DNA of 53,209 nucleotides, from the NCBI GenBank assembly GCA_902492935.1, contig CABUNJ010000018.1, positions 1-53,209 on the forward strand, in the 5' to 3' direction. Below, piece by piece: positions 40,737-50,057 of this stretch. This stretch comes from an uncultured Collinsella sp. (GTDB lineage: Bacteria; Actinomycetota; Coriobacteriia; Coriobacteriales; Coriobacteriaceae). Below the pieces are notes generated by a model. It saw nothing but the letters and a program-made list of their open reading frames with translations. It did not search any database and was not told the origin of the DNA. Each line of letters starts with the position of its first letter. Position 1 is the stretch's first letter. The translations under genes and the position numbers were made by a program.

Positions 40737-40870
40737 CACATTCGATTGTTAACGATTTGGTAGTCGGGCATCGAGTGGGGCGCCACTCTTAAGCTGGTCT
40801 CATGATCACGACTGGCATGGCGCACCAACCGATGTCCGTTTTTTGTTTGACATAAGGAGTCATAAAGACG

Positions 40871-42139
40871 ATGAATACCGAGCTGTTTGATATTAAGATT
40901 CGCGCCGTCGAGGGTGGCGTTACGGCAGCGGCTGGTTTTAAGGCTGCGGGCATCCATGCTGGGTTCCGCAAGAACCCCGAGCGTCTGGATTACGCGCTCG
41001 TCGTACCCGATAAACCCTGTCCCGGTGCCGGCGTGTTTACCACCAATCGCTTTTGCGCGGCGCCCGTGCAGGTGAGCCGTGCCAACCTGGGCGGTGCCGA
41101 CAAGGGCTACGGTATCATCGCCGGCGTTTCGATCAACTCTGGCAATGCTAACGCCGCCACGGGTGAGACCGGCCTTGCCTGCGCGCGCGAGACGTGCAAC
41201 ATCGCATCGCAGGTCATCGCCTGTGAGCCCCAGCAGATTCTGGTTGCCTCCACGGGTGTGATTGGCCAGATTCTGCCGATCGACACGTTTGAGACCGCCG
41301 TTCCTGCTGCCTACGAGGCGCTCTCCGCCCACGGTGGTGCCGATGCCGCTCGCGCCATCATGACGACCGACACGCACTCCAAGGAGTACGCCGTGTCCTA
41401 CGTCAGTGAGGCTGCGGGCCATGCGGGCAACGCCTATACGGTGGGCGGCATGTGCAAGGGCTCGGGCATGATCATGCCCAACATGGCCACCATGATCGCA
41501 GTTATCACCACCGATGCCCCCGTCGAGCCTGTGGCACTTCATGCCCTGCTGCTCTCGACCGTCAAGCAGACCTTTAACAAGGTAACGGTCGATTCCGACA
41601 CCTCGACCAACGACACCTGCATCATGCTTGCCTCCGGCGCCGCTGCTGCAGATGCCGAGCCTATCGTCGAGGGCTCCGATGCCTTTGGCGAGTTGGCATT
41701 TGCCGTGCACGAGGTGTGCGAGAGCCTGGCGCGCAATATCGCCGCCGACGGCGAGGGCGCATCCAAGCTTGTTACGGTCAACGTTACCGGCGCCGTGAAC
41801 GACGAGGAGGCCGATATCGCCGCCCGCGCCGTTGCCAACTCGCCGCTCGTTAAGACCTGCATCGCCGGCCATGACTGCAATTGGGGCCGCGTTGCCATGG
41901 CGCTTGGCAAGTGCGGCGTGAAGTTTAATCAGGAAGACGTTTCCATCGACATGATGGGCATGCCTGTCTGTCGCGACGGTCTGACTGTTCCCTTTGACGA
42001 GGACGAGGCTCTACGACGTTTCGAGGCGCCCGAGATCGTGATCTCGGCCGACCTGGGCGCAGGCGACGCGGCAACGACCGTGTGGACCTGCGACCTCACG
42101 CACGAGTACATCTCCATCAACGGCGACTACCGTTCCTAG
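40871..42139 (+). CDS. argJ: Bifunctional ornithine acetyltransferase/N-acetylglutamate synthase
   Basis: A 422-residue ArgJ that recycles the acetyl group from N-acetylornithine to glutamate. The self-cleavage site is in GMIMPNMATMIAVITTD (Ala-Thr, the Thr becoming the nucleophile), with the oxyanion ASTGVIGQ region before it and the CIAGHDCNWGRVAMALG motif later. Its presence implies the cyclic acetyl pathway, so argE may be dispensable. The 134-base gap from argC holds a small GAGTGGGGCGCCACTC hairpin (40773-40788); ribosome site AAGGAG. Confidence 0.95.
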   Translation: MNTELFDIKIRAVEGGVTAAAGFKAAGIHAGFRKNPERLDYALVVPDKPCPGAGVFTTNRFCAAPVQVSRANLGGADKGYGIIAGVSINSGNANAATGETGLACARETCNIASQVIACEPQQILVASTGVIGQILPIDTFETAVPAAYEALSAHGGADAARAIMTTDTHSKEYAVSYVSEAAGHAGNAYTVGGMCKGSGMIMPNMATMIAVITTDAPVEPVALHALLLSTVKQTFNKVTVDSDTSTNDTCIMLASGAAAADAEPIVEGSDAFGELAFAVHEVCESLARNIAADGEGASKLVTVNVTGAVNDEEADIAARAVANSPLVKTCIAGHDCNWGRVAMALGKCGVKFNQEDVSIDMMGMPVCRDGLTVPFDEDEALRRFEAPEIVISADLGAGDAATTVWTCDLTHEYISINGDYRS

Positions 42140-42220
42140 ATTCCAGGCACGCTGCGCATCTTGCCGCGATTGCGGACAGCGGAGCACAGCGCGATAACGA
42201 TACGAAAGACGAGGCAGATT

Positions 42221-43201
42221 ATGAAATTCGCACGCGATTGTCGTTCGAGCGAATCCAACGAAGCAACCGCGCAGCTGCTGTTCGAAGCGCTGCCGTGGAT
42301 TAAGAACCTGACCGGCAAGACGGTTGTTATCAAATATGGCGGAGCCGCCATGGTCGATGAGCAGCTGCGCCGCGACGTGATGAGCGACATCGTTTTGCTC
42401 AAGATCATCGGTATGCGCCCCGTCATCGTGCACGGCGGCGGCAAGGCTATCAACGAGGCGCTGAGCCATTACGATATTCCCGTCGAGTTTAAGAACGGCC
42501 AGCGCGTGACCACGCCGGCGACTATGGATATCGTGCGCGAGGTGCTGGGCGGCAAGGTTAACCAGGAGCTGGTTGCTGCCATCAACCACCATGGCAACCT
42601 GGCCGTGGGCGTGTCGGGCAGCGATGCCGGCACGCTCATCGCCGAGCCGCTCGACCCCGAGCTCGGTCGCGTGGGCAAAGTGACGCACGTCAACACCGAC
42701 TATATCGAGCGCTTACTCGATAGCGAGTACATCCCCGTCATAGCTACCGTCGCGGCGGGGGAGGACGGCGGTTTCTTCAACATCAACGCCGACACCGCCG
42801 CCGGTGCCGTTGCGGCGGCGCTTCACGCGCACAAGGCGATCTTTTTGACTGACGTCGACGGCCTGTACAAGGACTTTAGCGACAAGGACTCGCTCATCTC
42901 CAACCTAACGCTCGACGAGGTTAACGAAATGCTCTACGGCGGCGAGGTCGATAAGGGCATGATTCCCAAGCTGCGCGCCGCCGTCGATGCGCTTACCGGC
43001 GGCGTATTTCGTGCCCACATCATTAACGGTACTACGCCGCATTCGCTGCTCCTGGAGCTGCTGACCGATGCCGGTGTCGGCACCGTGATCCATTCCACCG
43101 AGACGGCTTACGAGTTCGATACGCATCCGCATCCGCTCTCGACGTTTGCTGCGCGTCTGACCGAGAACCTTGACGAGGTCGAGAAGCTTCAAACGGTCTA
43201 G
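42221..43201 (+). CDS. argB: Acetylglutamate kinase
   Basis: A 326-residue kinase phosphorylating N-acetylglutamate, second step of arginine synthesis and usually the arginine-inhibited one. Motifs: KTVVIKYGGAAMVDEQL, VIVHGGGKAINE, INADTAAGAVAAALHAHK-AIFLTDVDG, LTGGVFRAHIING. An N-terminal helix of about 20 residues (SSESNEATAQLLFEALPWIK) precedes the kinase core, the type of extension found in arginine-feedback-sensitive hexameric enzymes. The start at 42221 has GAGGCAG; the earlier in-frame ATG is not supported. Confidence 0.95.
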   Translation: MKFARDCRSSESNEATAQLLFEALPWIKNLTGKTVVIKYGGAAMVDEQLRRDVMSDIVLLKIIGMRPVIVHGGGKAINEALSHYDIPVEFKNGQRVTTPATMDIVREVLGGKVNQELVAAINHHGNLAVGVSGSDAGTLIAEPLDPELGRVGKVTHVNTDYIERLLDSEYIPVIATVAAGEDGGFFNINADTAAGAVAAALHAHKAIFLTDVDGLYKDFSDKDSLISNLTLDEVNEMLYGGEVDKGMIPKLRAAVDALTGGVFRAHIINGTTPHSLLLELLTDAGVGTVIHSTETAYEFDTHPHPLSTFAARLTENLDEVEKLQTV

Positions 43202-43270
43202 CTGACCCGCAGCCACCCCATTCCTACACCCATAGCCTCGCGCCGTCTGGCGCCCAACGAAAGGTATCCC

Positions 43271-44554
43271 ATGTCACTTGCAGCTCAGCAATCGCTTGAA
43301 TCCCATTACGTTATGCATACCTTTGGCCGCTCTCCGGTCGAGTTTGTCGAGGGTCACGGCATGAAGCTCACCGGCGACGATGGCCGTGAGTACCTCGACT
43401 TTCTTGCCGGCATTGGCGTGTGCAGCCTAGGTCATGGCAACCCGGCTGTGCTCTCGGCGCTCGAGGCACAGACCAAAAAGCTCATGCATGTCTCCAACTA
43501 TTTTTACATCGAGCAGCGCGGACAGGTCGCGGCGCTGCTGTCCAAGCTTGCTAACGACGACGTAGATGGTGCGCGCGTGCTTGCCGATGCCATTGCCGCC
43601 GGCGATGAGACCACGGCAGCTGCTCTTGGTGCCCCGGCTGCGGATGAGCAGGTGTGGGAGACCTTCTTTGCCAACTCTGGCGCCGAGGCCAACGAGGGCT
43701 CGATGAAGCTCGCGCGCCTGTACGCCAAGCGTGTCGGTAACGGCGGCAACACCATCGTGTGCATGCGCGGCGGCTTCCACGGCCGTACGCTCGAGACCAT
43801 TGCCGCCACCATGCAGGATTGGCTGCAGGACAGCTTCCGCCCGCTGCCGGGTGGCTTTGTGGCCTGCACGCCCAACGATGTGGACGAGCTGCGTGCGATC
43901 TTTAAGCAGCTGGGGAGCGAGATTTGTGCCGTGATGCTCGAGCCGATCCAGGGTGAGAGTGGCGTGCACCCCATGACCGAGGAGTTTATGGCGGCAGCGC
44001 GCGACCTGGCGCACGAAGTGGGCGCCGTGCTTATCGCCGACGAGGTCCAGTGCGGCATCTTCCGCTCCGGCAAGCCGTTTGCATTCCAAACCTATGGCGT
44101 GGAGCCCGACATCATGAGCCTTGCCAAGGGCATTGCCGACGGCGTGCCCATGGGTGCCGTCGTGGCGAAGAAGGAGATTGCCGACGTGTTTAAGCCGGGC
44201 GACCACGGCTCGACCTTTGGCGGTAGCTGCTTGGCCATCGTGGCGTGTGCCGCGACGCTCTCCGCGCTCGTGCGCGGCGATTATGCCGAGCATGCTGCCA
44301 AGGTGGGCGCCTATATGGAGGCAAAGCTCGCCAAGCTGCCGCACGTGACCGAGGTACGTGGCCGCGGCTTGATGCTCGGCTGTGATTTGAATGATGCCGC
44401 GGGCGACGCGCATGATGTTGTTGCCCGCGCGCTGGTCGCCGGTGCCGTGATCAACGCTACAGGTGCGCATACGCTGCGTTTCCTGCCGCCGCTCGTCTGC
44501 GAGGAAGCCGACGTGGACAGTCTGGTCGAGATCCTGTCGGGTGTCTTGGGCTAA
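43271..44554 (+). CDS. argD: Acetylornithine aminotransferase
   Basis: A 427-residue PLP enzyme converting N-acetylglutamate semialdehyde to N-acetylornithine. Motifs: FLAGIGVCSLGHGNP, FFANSGAEANEGSMKLAR, ADEVQCGIFRSGKPFAF, and the PLP lysine in SLAKGIADGVPMGA. Between YIEQRGQVAALLSKL and FFANSG there are about 35 extra residues (93-130, NDDVDGARVLADAIAAGDET...) absent from standard ArgD, replacing a short helix linker. Ribosome site GAAAGG. Last gene of the arg cluster; argF, argG and argH are not present in the window. Confidence 0.93.
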   Translation: MSLAAQQSLESHYVMHTFGRSPVEFVEGHGMKLTGDDGREYLDFLAGIGVCSLGHGNPAVLSALEAQTKKLMHVSNYFYIEQRGQVAALLSKLANDDVDGARVLADAIAAGDETTAAALGAPAADEQVWETFFANSGAEANEGSMKLARLYAKRVGNGGNTIVCMRGGFHGRTLETIAATMQDWLQDSFRPLPGGFVACTPNDVDELRAIFKQLGSEICAVMLEPIQGESGVHPMTEEFMAAARDLAHEVGAVLIADEVQCGIFRSGKPFAFQTYGVEPDIMSLAKGIADGVPMGAVVAKKEIADVFKPGDHGSTFGGSCLAIVACAATLSALVRGDYAEHAAKVGAYMEAKLAKLPHVTEVRGRGLMLGCDLNDAAGDAHDVVARALVAGAVINATGAHTLRFLPPLVCEEADVDSLVEILSGVLG

Positions 44555-44579
44555 CGCGGCGCAATAACTCAATTTGGAC

Positions 44580-44640
44580 CGGGTTCCGGACTGCGGACGT
44601 GCCCCATGCGGCATGATTCAGCGGTCTGGAACCCGTTTTG
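44580..44640 (+). terminator. Terminator after argD
   Basis: CGGGTTCCGGAC pairs with GTCTGGAACCCG (one G-U pair), with a 32-base loop, then TTTTG. Confidence 0.7.
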
Positions 44641-44670
44641 CCTTAGATTTGCTAAGGCAGGGAGACCTGC

Positions 44671-44887
44671 TGGTCAAAAAACATCAAATATGAGTAGTGT
44701 TACCAATTTGGTAGCAGCAATTTTGGACCAATAAGGCCAGATGGCAAGCCGAAATGGCGATGAATGCACGATTTTGATCCAACTGTTAGTCCTAATAATG
44801 GACATATGTTGCGTAACTTAAGCAAACGCTATCTTTTTATATGTTGCAAGCAAAGTAGCAGTACTCATTTTTGCCATTTTTTGGCCA
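44671..44887. mobile_element. MITE-like element with about 33-bp inverted ends
   Basis: The left end TGGTCAAAAAACATCAAATA... and the reverse complement of the right end TGGCCAAAAAATGGCAAAAA... match at about 25 of 33 positions, including ATGAGTA. The 217-base element is AT-rich against its surroundings, contains no ORF of note, and has an internal ACCAATTTGGT palindrome. No clear target duplication seen. Confidence 0.5.
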
Positions 44888-44904
44888 CAGCCTTTGTGAC
44901 AGAC

Positions 44905-45173
44905 GTGCTGGCGGGTTCGAATCCCTCTGCGATGGGCGCAAACAAAAACGGTCCCCTTGCGAGGACCGTTTCCAATTCAGTGGTGGGCGATGAGGGATGT
45001 CCGCGTGCGGCTGGCGCCGCCCGCTTCCGCTTCGGGCCTGCGGCCCTCGCGTGCTGCGCTGGAAAACGCTTGCGCGTTTCCTCAGCTCCGCACCCTGTCG
45101 GGTTCGAATCCCTCTGCGATGGGCCTGAAAAAAAGAAAGGCCTCCATCGCTGGAGGCCTATCAATTCGGTGGT
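44905..45173. repeat. Tandem-duplicated tRNA-Val flanking unit
   Basis: Two copies of the segment GGTTCGAATCCCTCTGCGAT plus GGGC (about 44918 and 45103) are each followed by a different A/T-flanked hairpin (CGGTCC...GGACCG; AGGCCTCC...GGAGGCCT), then CAATTC(A/G)GTGGTGGGCGAT. In the first copy the tRNA 3' end breaks off after GATGAGGGAT; in the second it continues into the complete tRNA-Val. The T-arm-like segments on the plus strand do not close into a full tRNA. Confidence 0.5.
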
Positions 45174-45245
45174 GGGCGATGAGGGATTCGAACCCCCAGC
45201 CTTGTGCGTGTAAAGCACCTGCGCTAACCGTTGCGCCAATCGCCC
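45173..45245 (-). tRNA. tRNA-Val (anticodon TAC)
   Basis: On the minus strand the acceptor GGGCGAT pairs with ATCGCCC; the anticodon stem GTGC/GCAC holds loop TTTACAC (anticodon TAC); the T arm is GGGGG-TTCGAAT-CCCTC. The discriminator A and CCA are encoded (45170-45173). All four arms are intact. Confidence 0.95.
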
Positions 45246-45432
45246 GTGCGGAGAGAGTATAGCAAAACAATCGCCCCATTCACCTCATATCCATTAAAGG
45301 TAACTCGCGCGTGTCACAGCGGAGCTGATTCAGTTGAGATTGCCTGAACATTCCGCCCCTCTTTACGCCCTCGGGTATACTCAAAAGCTACTGATTCGAT
45401 TTGATACCCAGCAACAGCAGAGGGGATAGTAT

Positions 45433-47313
45433 ATGTGCGGTTTTGTCGGTTTTGTCGGTGGGACGGATAACCAATCCGAGGTGCTCACCAAGATGATGGA
45501 CCGCATCGTCCATCGCGGTCCCGACATGGGCGGTCAGTTTATCGACGGCCGCGTTGCCCTGGGCTTCCGCCGCCTGTCGATCCTCGACCTGACCGAGGCT
45601 GGCGCCCAACCTATGGCCAACGAGGACGGTAGCGTCGTCATTGTCTTCAACGGCGAGATCTACAACTTCCAAGAACTCCGTTCCGAGCTCGAGGCCAAGG
45701 GCTACAAGTTCCACTGCGGCGCCGACACCGAGAGCCTCCTGCACGGCTATGAGGAGTGGGGCGAGGCCGTCCTCGATCGCCTGCGCGGTATGTACGCCTT
45801 CGTCATCTGGGACAAAAAGAAGAACAAGCTTTTTGGCGCCCGCGACATCTTTGGCATCAAGCCGCTTTACTACTATCCCATGGCCGATGCGGGCGACGGC
45901 GCTCCGGGCGTGCTCTTTGGTTCCGAGATCAAGAGCTTCCTGGACTACCCGCACTTCCACAAGGCGGTCAACAAAAAGGCCCTGCGTCCGTACATGACGC
46001 TGCAGTATTCGGCAACCGAGGAGACCTTCTTCGAGGGTGTCTACAAGCTGCCGCCGGCGCACTACTTTACCGTCGATATCCCGACCGGCAAGATGAATAT
46101 CGAGCGCTACTGGGATTGCGATTACTCTGCCGTCGAGAAGCCGTTCGAGGAGTACGTCGATGAGCTGGACGAGGTCGTGCACGAGAGCGTCGAGGCCCAT
46201 CGCATCGCCGACGTCAAGGTCGCGTCGTTCCTCTCCGGTGGCGTCGACTCCAGCTACATCGCCGCTTGCCTCATGCCCGACAAGACCTTCTCGGTGGGCT
46301 TTGACTACAAGAACTTCAACGAGACCAACTACGCCAAGGAGCTTTCCGATAAGCTCGGCGTCGAGAACGTTCGCAAGATGATCACCGCTGACGAGTTCTT
46401 CGGTGCGCTCGAGGACATCCAGTATCACATGGACGAGCCGCAGTCCAACCTGTCTTCCGTACCGCTGTGGTTCTTGGCCGAGATGGCCCGCAAGGACGTC
46501 ACCGTCGTGCTTTCGGGCGAAGGCGCCGACGAACTCTTTGGCGGCTACGCCTACTACGAGGACACGGTCCCGGTGCGCAAGTACAAAAAGATGGTGCCGC
46601 TGCCCATCCGCCGCGCGCTCGGTAACCTGGCGCTGCATATGCCGTACTTCAAGGGACATAACTTCCTGGTCAAGGGTGCCGAGATCCCCGAGAAGTCGTT
46701 CCTGGGACAGGCTCTGGTATGGCCGGAGCGCGAGGTCGACGGCGTGCTCAAGCCCGAGTACAACACCGGCGATGGCGCCTTCGAGCTTGCCGCTCCCATC
46801 TATGCGCGCGTGAAGGGTCAGCCCGAGCTGGTCAAGAAGCAGTACCTGGACATGAACATGTGGCTCCCGGGCGACATTCTGCTCAAGGCCGACAAGATGT
46901 GCATGGCACATTCGCTGGAGCTGCGCGTGCCCTTCCTGGACCGCAAAGTCATGGAGTTCGCCGAGCACATTCCCGACCGCTATCGCATCAACGAGAACGG
47001 CAACAAACAGGTACTCCGCCACGCTGCCAACAAGTCGCTGCCCGATGAGTGGGCCACCCGTCCCAAGGTGGGCTTCCCGGTGCCGATTGTCTACTGGCTG
47101 CGCGAGCAAAAGTGGTACGACTATGTCAAGGAGTACTTCACCGCGCCGTGGGCAAGCGAGTTCTTCGATACCGACGAGCTCATGCACCTGCTCGATCTGC
47201 ACTTTGCGGGCAAGGGCGATTTCCAGCGCAAGATCTATACGCCGCTCGTGTTCCTGGTGTGGTACAAGCGCTTCTTTATCGACGAGGACCAGCCCGCTGT
47301 TCAGGCTGCCTAG
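45433..47313 (+). CDS. asnB: Asparagine synthase (glutamine-hydrolysing)
   Basis: A 626-residue enzyme. The N-terminal glutaminase domain starts with the nucleophile Cys2 (MCGFVGFVGG) and has RRLSILDLTEAGAQPM and VFNGEIYNF. The synthetase domain has the ATP motif FLSGGVDSSYIAA near residue 263 and SGEGADELFGGY. Uses glutamine, ATP and aspartate. Sequence is closer to the AsnB/AsnO type of about 610-630 residues than to enterobacterial AsnB. Ribosome site is the rather weak GAGGGG. Single gene with its own terminator. Confidence 0.95.
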   Translation: MCGFVGFVGGTDNQSEVLTKMMDRIVHRGPDMGGQFIDGRVALGFRRLSILDLTEAGAQPMANEDGSVVIVFNGEIYNFQELRSELEAKGYKFHCGADTESLLHGYEEWGEAVLDRLRGMYAFVIWDKKKNKLFGARDIFGIKPLYYYPMADAGDGAPGVLFGSEIKSFLDYPHFHKAVNKKALRPYMTLQYSATEETFFEGVYKLPPAHYFTVDIPTGKMNIERYWDCDYSAVEKPFEEYVDELDEVVHESVEAHRIADVKVASFLSGGVDSSYIAACLMPDKTFSVGFDYKNFNETNYAKELSDKLGVENVRKMITADEFFGALEDIQYHMDEPQSNLSSVPLWFLAEMARKDVTVVLSGEGADELFGGYAYYEDTVPVRKYKKMVPLPIRRALGNLALHMPYFKGHNFLVKGAEIPEKSFLGQALVWPEREVDGVLKPEYNTGDGAFELAAPIYARVKGQPELVKKQYLDMNMWLPGDILLKADKMCMAHSLELRVPFLDRKVMEFAEHIPDRYRINENGNKQVLRHAANKSLPDEWATRPKVGFPVPIVYWLREQKWYDYVKEYFTAPWASEFFDTDELMHLLDLHFAGKGDFQRKIYTPLVFLVWYKRFFIDEDQPAVQAA

Positions 47314-47338
47314 CCTCGGCTAACGAACGCCTGCGCGT

Positions 47339-47365
47339 AACGGCTCCTCCGGGAGCCGTTTTTGC
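47339..47365 (+). terminator. Terminator after asnB
   Basis: AACGGCTCC-TCC-GGGAGCCGTT followed by TTTGC. Confidence 0.9.
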
Positions 47366-47424
47366 GTGGGTGCGTTTCAGTTACTATAAAACCGTCCCTG
47401 CCAAATGGCTGAGAAAGGTGAAAG

Positions 47425-48987
47425 ATGCACCATTCGGATTCCGCGACCGTGACCACGGTCGATACGCTTGCCAAGCTTCTCGATGTGTGCGACGAGCTGC
47501 GCGCATCAGAGCAGGTTGACGAGCGTGCCGTGACCGGCTGCTCGTTTGATTCGCGCGCGGTCTCGGCAGGTGACGTGTTCTTTTGCAAAGGTGCTGCCTT
47601 TAAGCCCGCGTTTTTGAGCATGGCGCTCGATGCGGGCGCCGTCGCATTTGTGTGCGAGGAGTCGTTGGTCGAGTCTCTGGAGCCGCTGGCGCAGGAGAGC
47701 GGTGCTGCGATGCTGGTTGTTGATAGTGTTCGCACGGCCATGGCCCTGTTGCCGCCGGAGGTCTACGACCGTCCCGACCACGACGTCAAGATCGTGGGCA
47801 TCACCGGCACCAAGGGAAAGACCACGGCCGCTTTTATGCTCCAGTCCATCATCAAAGCGGCGGGCGAGTCCTGCGGCATGATCGGCTCGGTGAACACCGA
47901 CGATGGTATCGAGTGCTACGAGAGCACCAATACTACGCCCGAGGCCCCCGAGGTTTGGCGCCATATCGCCAACTGTCGCATGTCCGGTCGCCAGTCCATG
48001 GTCATGGAGGTTTCGAGCCAGGCGCTCAAGTACCAACGCGTCGAGAATCTGCCGTTTGACGTGGCGTGCTTCCTCAACATCGGCCGCGACCACATCTCGC
48101 CGATCGAACACCCCACGTTTGAGGATTATTTTGAGAGCAAACTCAGGATCTTTGACCAGGCAAAGACCGCCGTGGTGAATCTGGGCACCGAAGAGGTCGA
48201 CCGTGTGCTGGAGGCAGCGTCGACGGCCGAGCGCTTGGTGACCGTTGGCGTCGAGCATCCCGAGGCAAGCCTGTGGGCGAGCGATGTACGCATGGTCGGC
48301 TTTAGCATCGAGTTCAACTTGCATGGCCTGTGCGCCGACGAGCCCGAGGCGGGGGAGAAGATCCTGCTGGGTATCGCGGGCGACTTTAACGTGGAAAACG
48401 CGCTGGTCGCTATCGCCGCCGCGCGCGAGATCGGCATCGGTATCGATGCCATCAAGAAGGGTCTCTCCAAGCTGCGCGTGCCGGGCCGCATGGAGGTTGT
48501 GGAGTCGAAGGACGGTCGCGTGATTTGCGTCGTCGACTACGCGCACAACCAGCTTTCGTTCCGTTCGCTTTTCTCGTCGGTCAAGCGCGCGTTTCCCGTC
48601 AGCCCGGTCATCGCGGTGTTTGGCGCTGCCGGCGGCAAGGCGCAGGAGCGCCGCGAGCAGCTTCCGCGCGAGGCCGCACCATATTCCGACCTGATGATCT
48701 TTGCCAACGAGGACCCGGCTCACGAGGACCCGATGAAGGTCTGTCGCGAGCTTGCCGAACATGTTCCCGACGATACGCCGAACAAGATCATCATCGACCG
48801 CGAAGCCGCTGTGCATGCGGCGTTCAAGGCGGCGCGTGAGGAGTACGTCAACCCCGATGCTCCCACCATTGTCTTGCTGCTGGCAAAGGGTGACGAGGAA
48901 CTCATGCACGTGGGCGACGAGTTCGTGCCCATCGAGAGCGACCTTTCGCTGGCCAATCGCCTAATCGATGTTACCCAGTTTGACTAA
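47425..48987 (+). CDS. murE: UDP-MurNAc-tripeptide synthetase MurE
   Basis: A 520-residue Mur ligase adding the third amino acid to the peptidoglycan stem peptide, in the cytosol. ATP loop GITGTKGKTTAAFML near residue 130; STNTTPEAPEVWR; SSQALKYQRVENLPFD; NIGRDHISPIEHP. The residue-selecting motif near 428 reads NEDPAHEDP; meso-diaminopimelate enzymes have DNPR here, whereas Lys-type enzymes lack the Arg. A Lys- or ornithine-type third residue is therefore likely (inference). Ribosome site GAAAGG. No other mur cluster genes are next to it except murI further on. Confidence 0.93.
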   Translation: MHHSDSATVTTVDTLAKLLDVCDELRASEQVDERAVTGCSFDSRAVSAGDVFFCKGAAFKPAFLSMALDAGAVAFVCEESLVESLEPLAQESGAAMLVVDSVRTAMALLPPEVYDRPDHDVKIVGITGTKGKTTAAFMLQSIIKAAGESCGMIGSVNTDDGIECYESTNTTPEAPEVWRHIANCRMSGRQSMVMEVSSQALKYQRVENLPFDVACFLNIGRDHISPIEHPTFEDYFESKLRIFDQAKTAVVNLGTEEVDRVLEAASTAERLVTVGVEHPEASLWASDVRMVGFSIEFNLHGLCADEPEAGEKILLGIAGDFNVENALVAIAAAREIGIGIDAIKKGLSKLRVPGRMEVVESKDGRVICVVDYAHNQLSFRSLFSSVKRAFPVSPVIAVFGAAGGKAQERREQLPREAAPYSDLMIFANEDPAHEDPMKVCRELAEHVPDDTPNKIIIDREAAVHAAFKAAREEYVNPDAPTIVLLLAKGDEELMHVGDEFVPIESDLSLANRLIDVTQFD

Positions 48988-49094
48988 TGAACCATGATGG
49001 CGGCGGCGCCCTGAGCGCGCTGTCGCCATAAGCGTGTTCCCTCAATCAAAACATGCCGTCCAAGTCCAAACCCTTCTACGTAAACGGAGTAACC

Positions 49095-50006
49095 ATGTCC
49101 CACAATACCCTGCCGACCGTCGCTGAGCTTTCGGGCGAGATGCGCGAGCGCTTGGCCAAGGTCAAGTACGTCTTTACCGACCTGGATGCCACGATGCTCG
49201 CCCCCGGCTCGTGCGTGCTTCGCGACAACGACGGCAATCCATCGACCAAGCTCGTCGAGGCGGTCGTCGCGCTCGCTCGCGCCGGTATTCAGGTGGTTCC
49301 CACCTCGGGCCGCAATCGCACCATGATTCACGAGGACGCCCGCGTGCTCGGCCTCAACTCCTACATCGGCGAAATGGGCGGTCTGGTCATGTACGACCTC
49401 AAGGCTAACGATTGGGAGTATCTGACCGGCGACATGCCTTACGACCCCTCTTGCGGCCTTACTCCGCACCAGGTGATCGAGCAGACCGGCGTGTGCGAGA
49501 AGATCCTTGCCCGCTGGCCGCACAAGATCGAGTACCACAACGACATGTCGACCGGCTACAAATACCGTGAGGTCACTGTCGGCATGCGCGGCGATGTGCC
49601 CGACGATGAGGTCCAGGCCATCCTGGACGAGGCCGGCTGCGGTCTGATCTGGGCTTGCAACGGCCATCTGACTCACCTGTCCAAGCCGACGACGCTCGAG
49701 CTCGATCGCGTCGAGGACGGCCGCGCATTCAACATCAACCCCGCGGGCCTCAACAAAGGCGTCGCCATTGCGCGCTTCTGCGAGCACCTGGGGATCGAGC
49801 GCGAGGAGACGTTGGCGCTCGGCGACTCCGAGTCCGACTTCTACATGGCCGATCACGTGGGCACGTTCTGCCTGGTCGAGAATGGCCTGACGAGCGCCGG
49901 CGCGCCCGAGTTCCTGGCTGCTTACGAGAACGCTTTCGTTACGCGCGGCAAAATTGTCGACGGTTGGGCGGCGACGGCAGAGCTGCTGGTCGCGGCGCGT
50001 TCGTAG
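49095..50006 (+). CDS. HAD-superfamily (IIB) hydrolase
   Basis: A 303-residue phosphatase-fold protein: motif I VFTDLDATMLAP (DxD), then VPTSGRNRTMIHEDARVLG, and the metal motif LALGDSESDFYMADHVG near residue 251. The cap region, around KIEYHNDMSTGYKYREVTVG, is unlike the Cof protein at 1708. The second motif-I position is followed by Ala-Thr rather than Gly-Thr. Substrate unknown. The start at 49095 follows ACGGAG; a longer frame from 49053 is unsupported. Confidence 0.8.
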   Translation: MSHNTLPTVAELSGEMRERLAKVKYVFTDLDATMLAPGSCVLRDNDGNPSTKLVEAVVALARAGIQVVPTSGRNRTMIHEDARVLGLNSYIGEMGGLVMYDLKANDWEYLTGDMPYDPSCGLTPHQVIEQTGVCEKILARWPHKIEYHNDMSTGYKYREVTVGMRGDVPDDEVQAILDEAGCGLIWACNGHLTHLSKPTTLELDRVEDGRAFNINPAGLNKGVAIARFCEHLGIEREETLALGDSESDFYMADHVGTFCLVENGLTSAGAPEFLAAYENAFVTRGKIVDGWAATAELLVAARS

Positions 50007-50057
50007 CGCGCCGCCGCTGCACTTGGACATGTCTTTTCGAGAGAGACTGGTGAGGTA

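Noticed and set aside
44905..45130. Possible second and third tRNA genes on the plus strand
   Set aside because: Only T-arm-like segments are present; no matching acceptor, D arm or anticodon arm could be closed.
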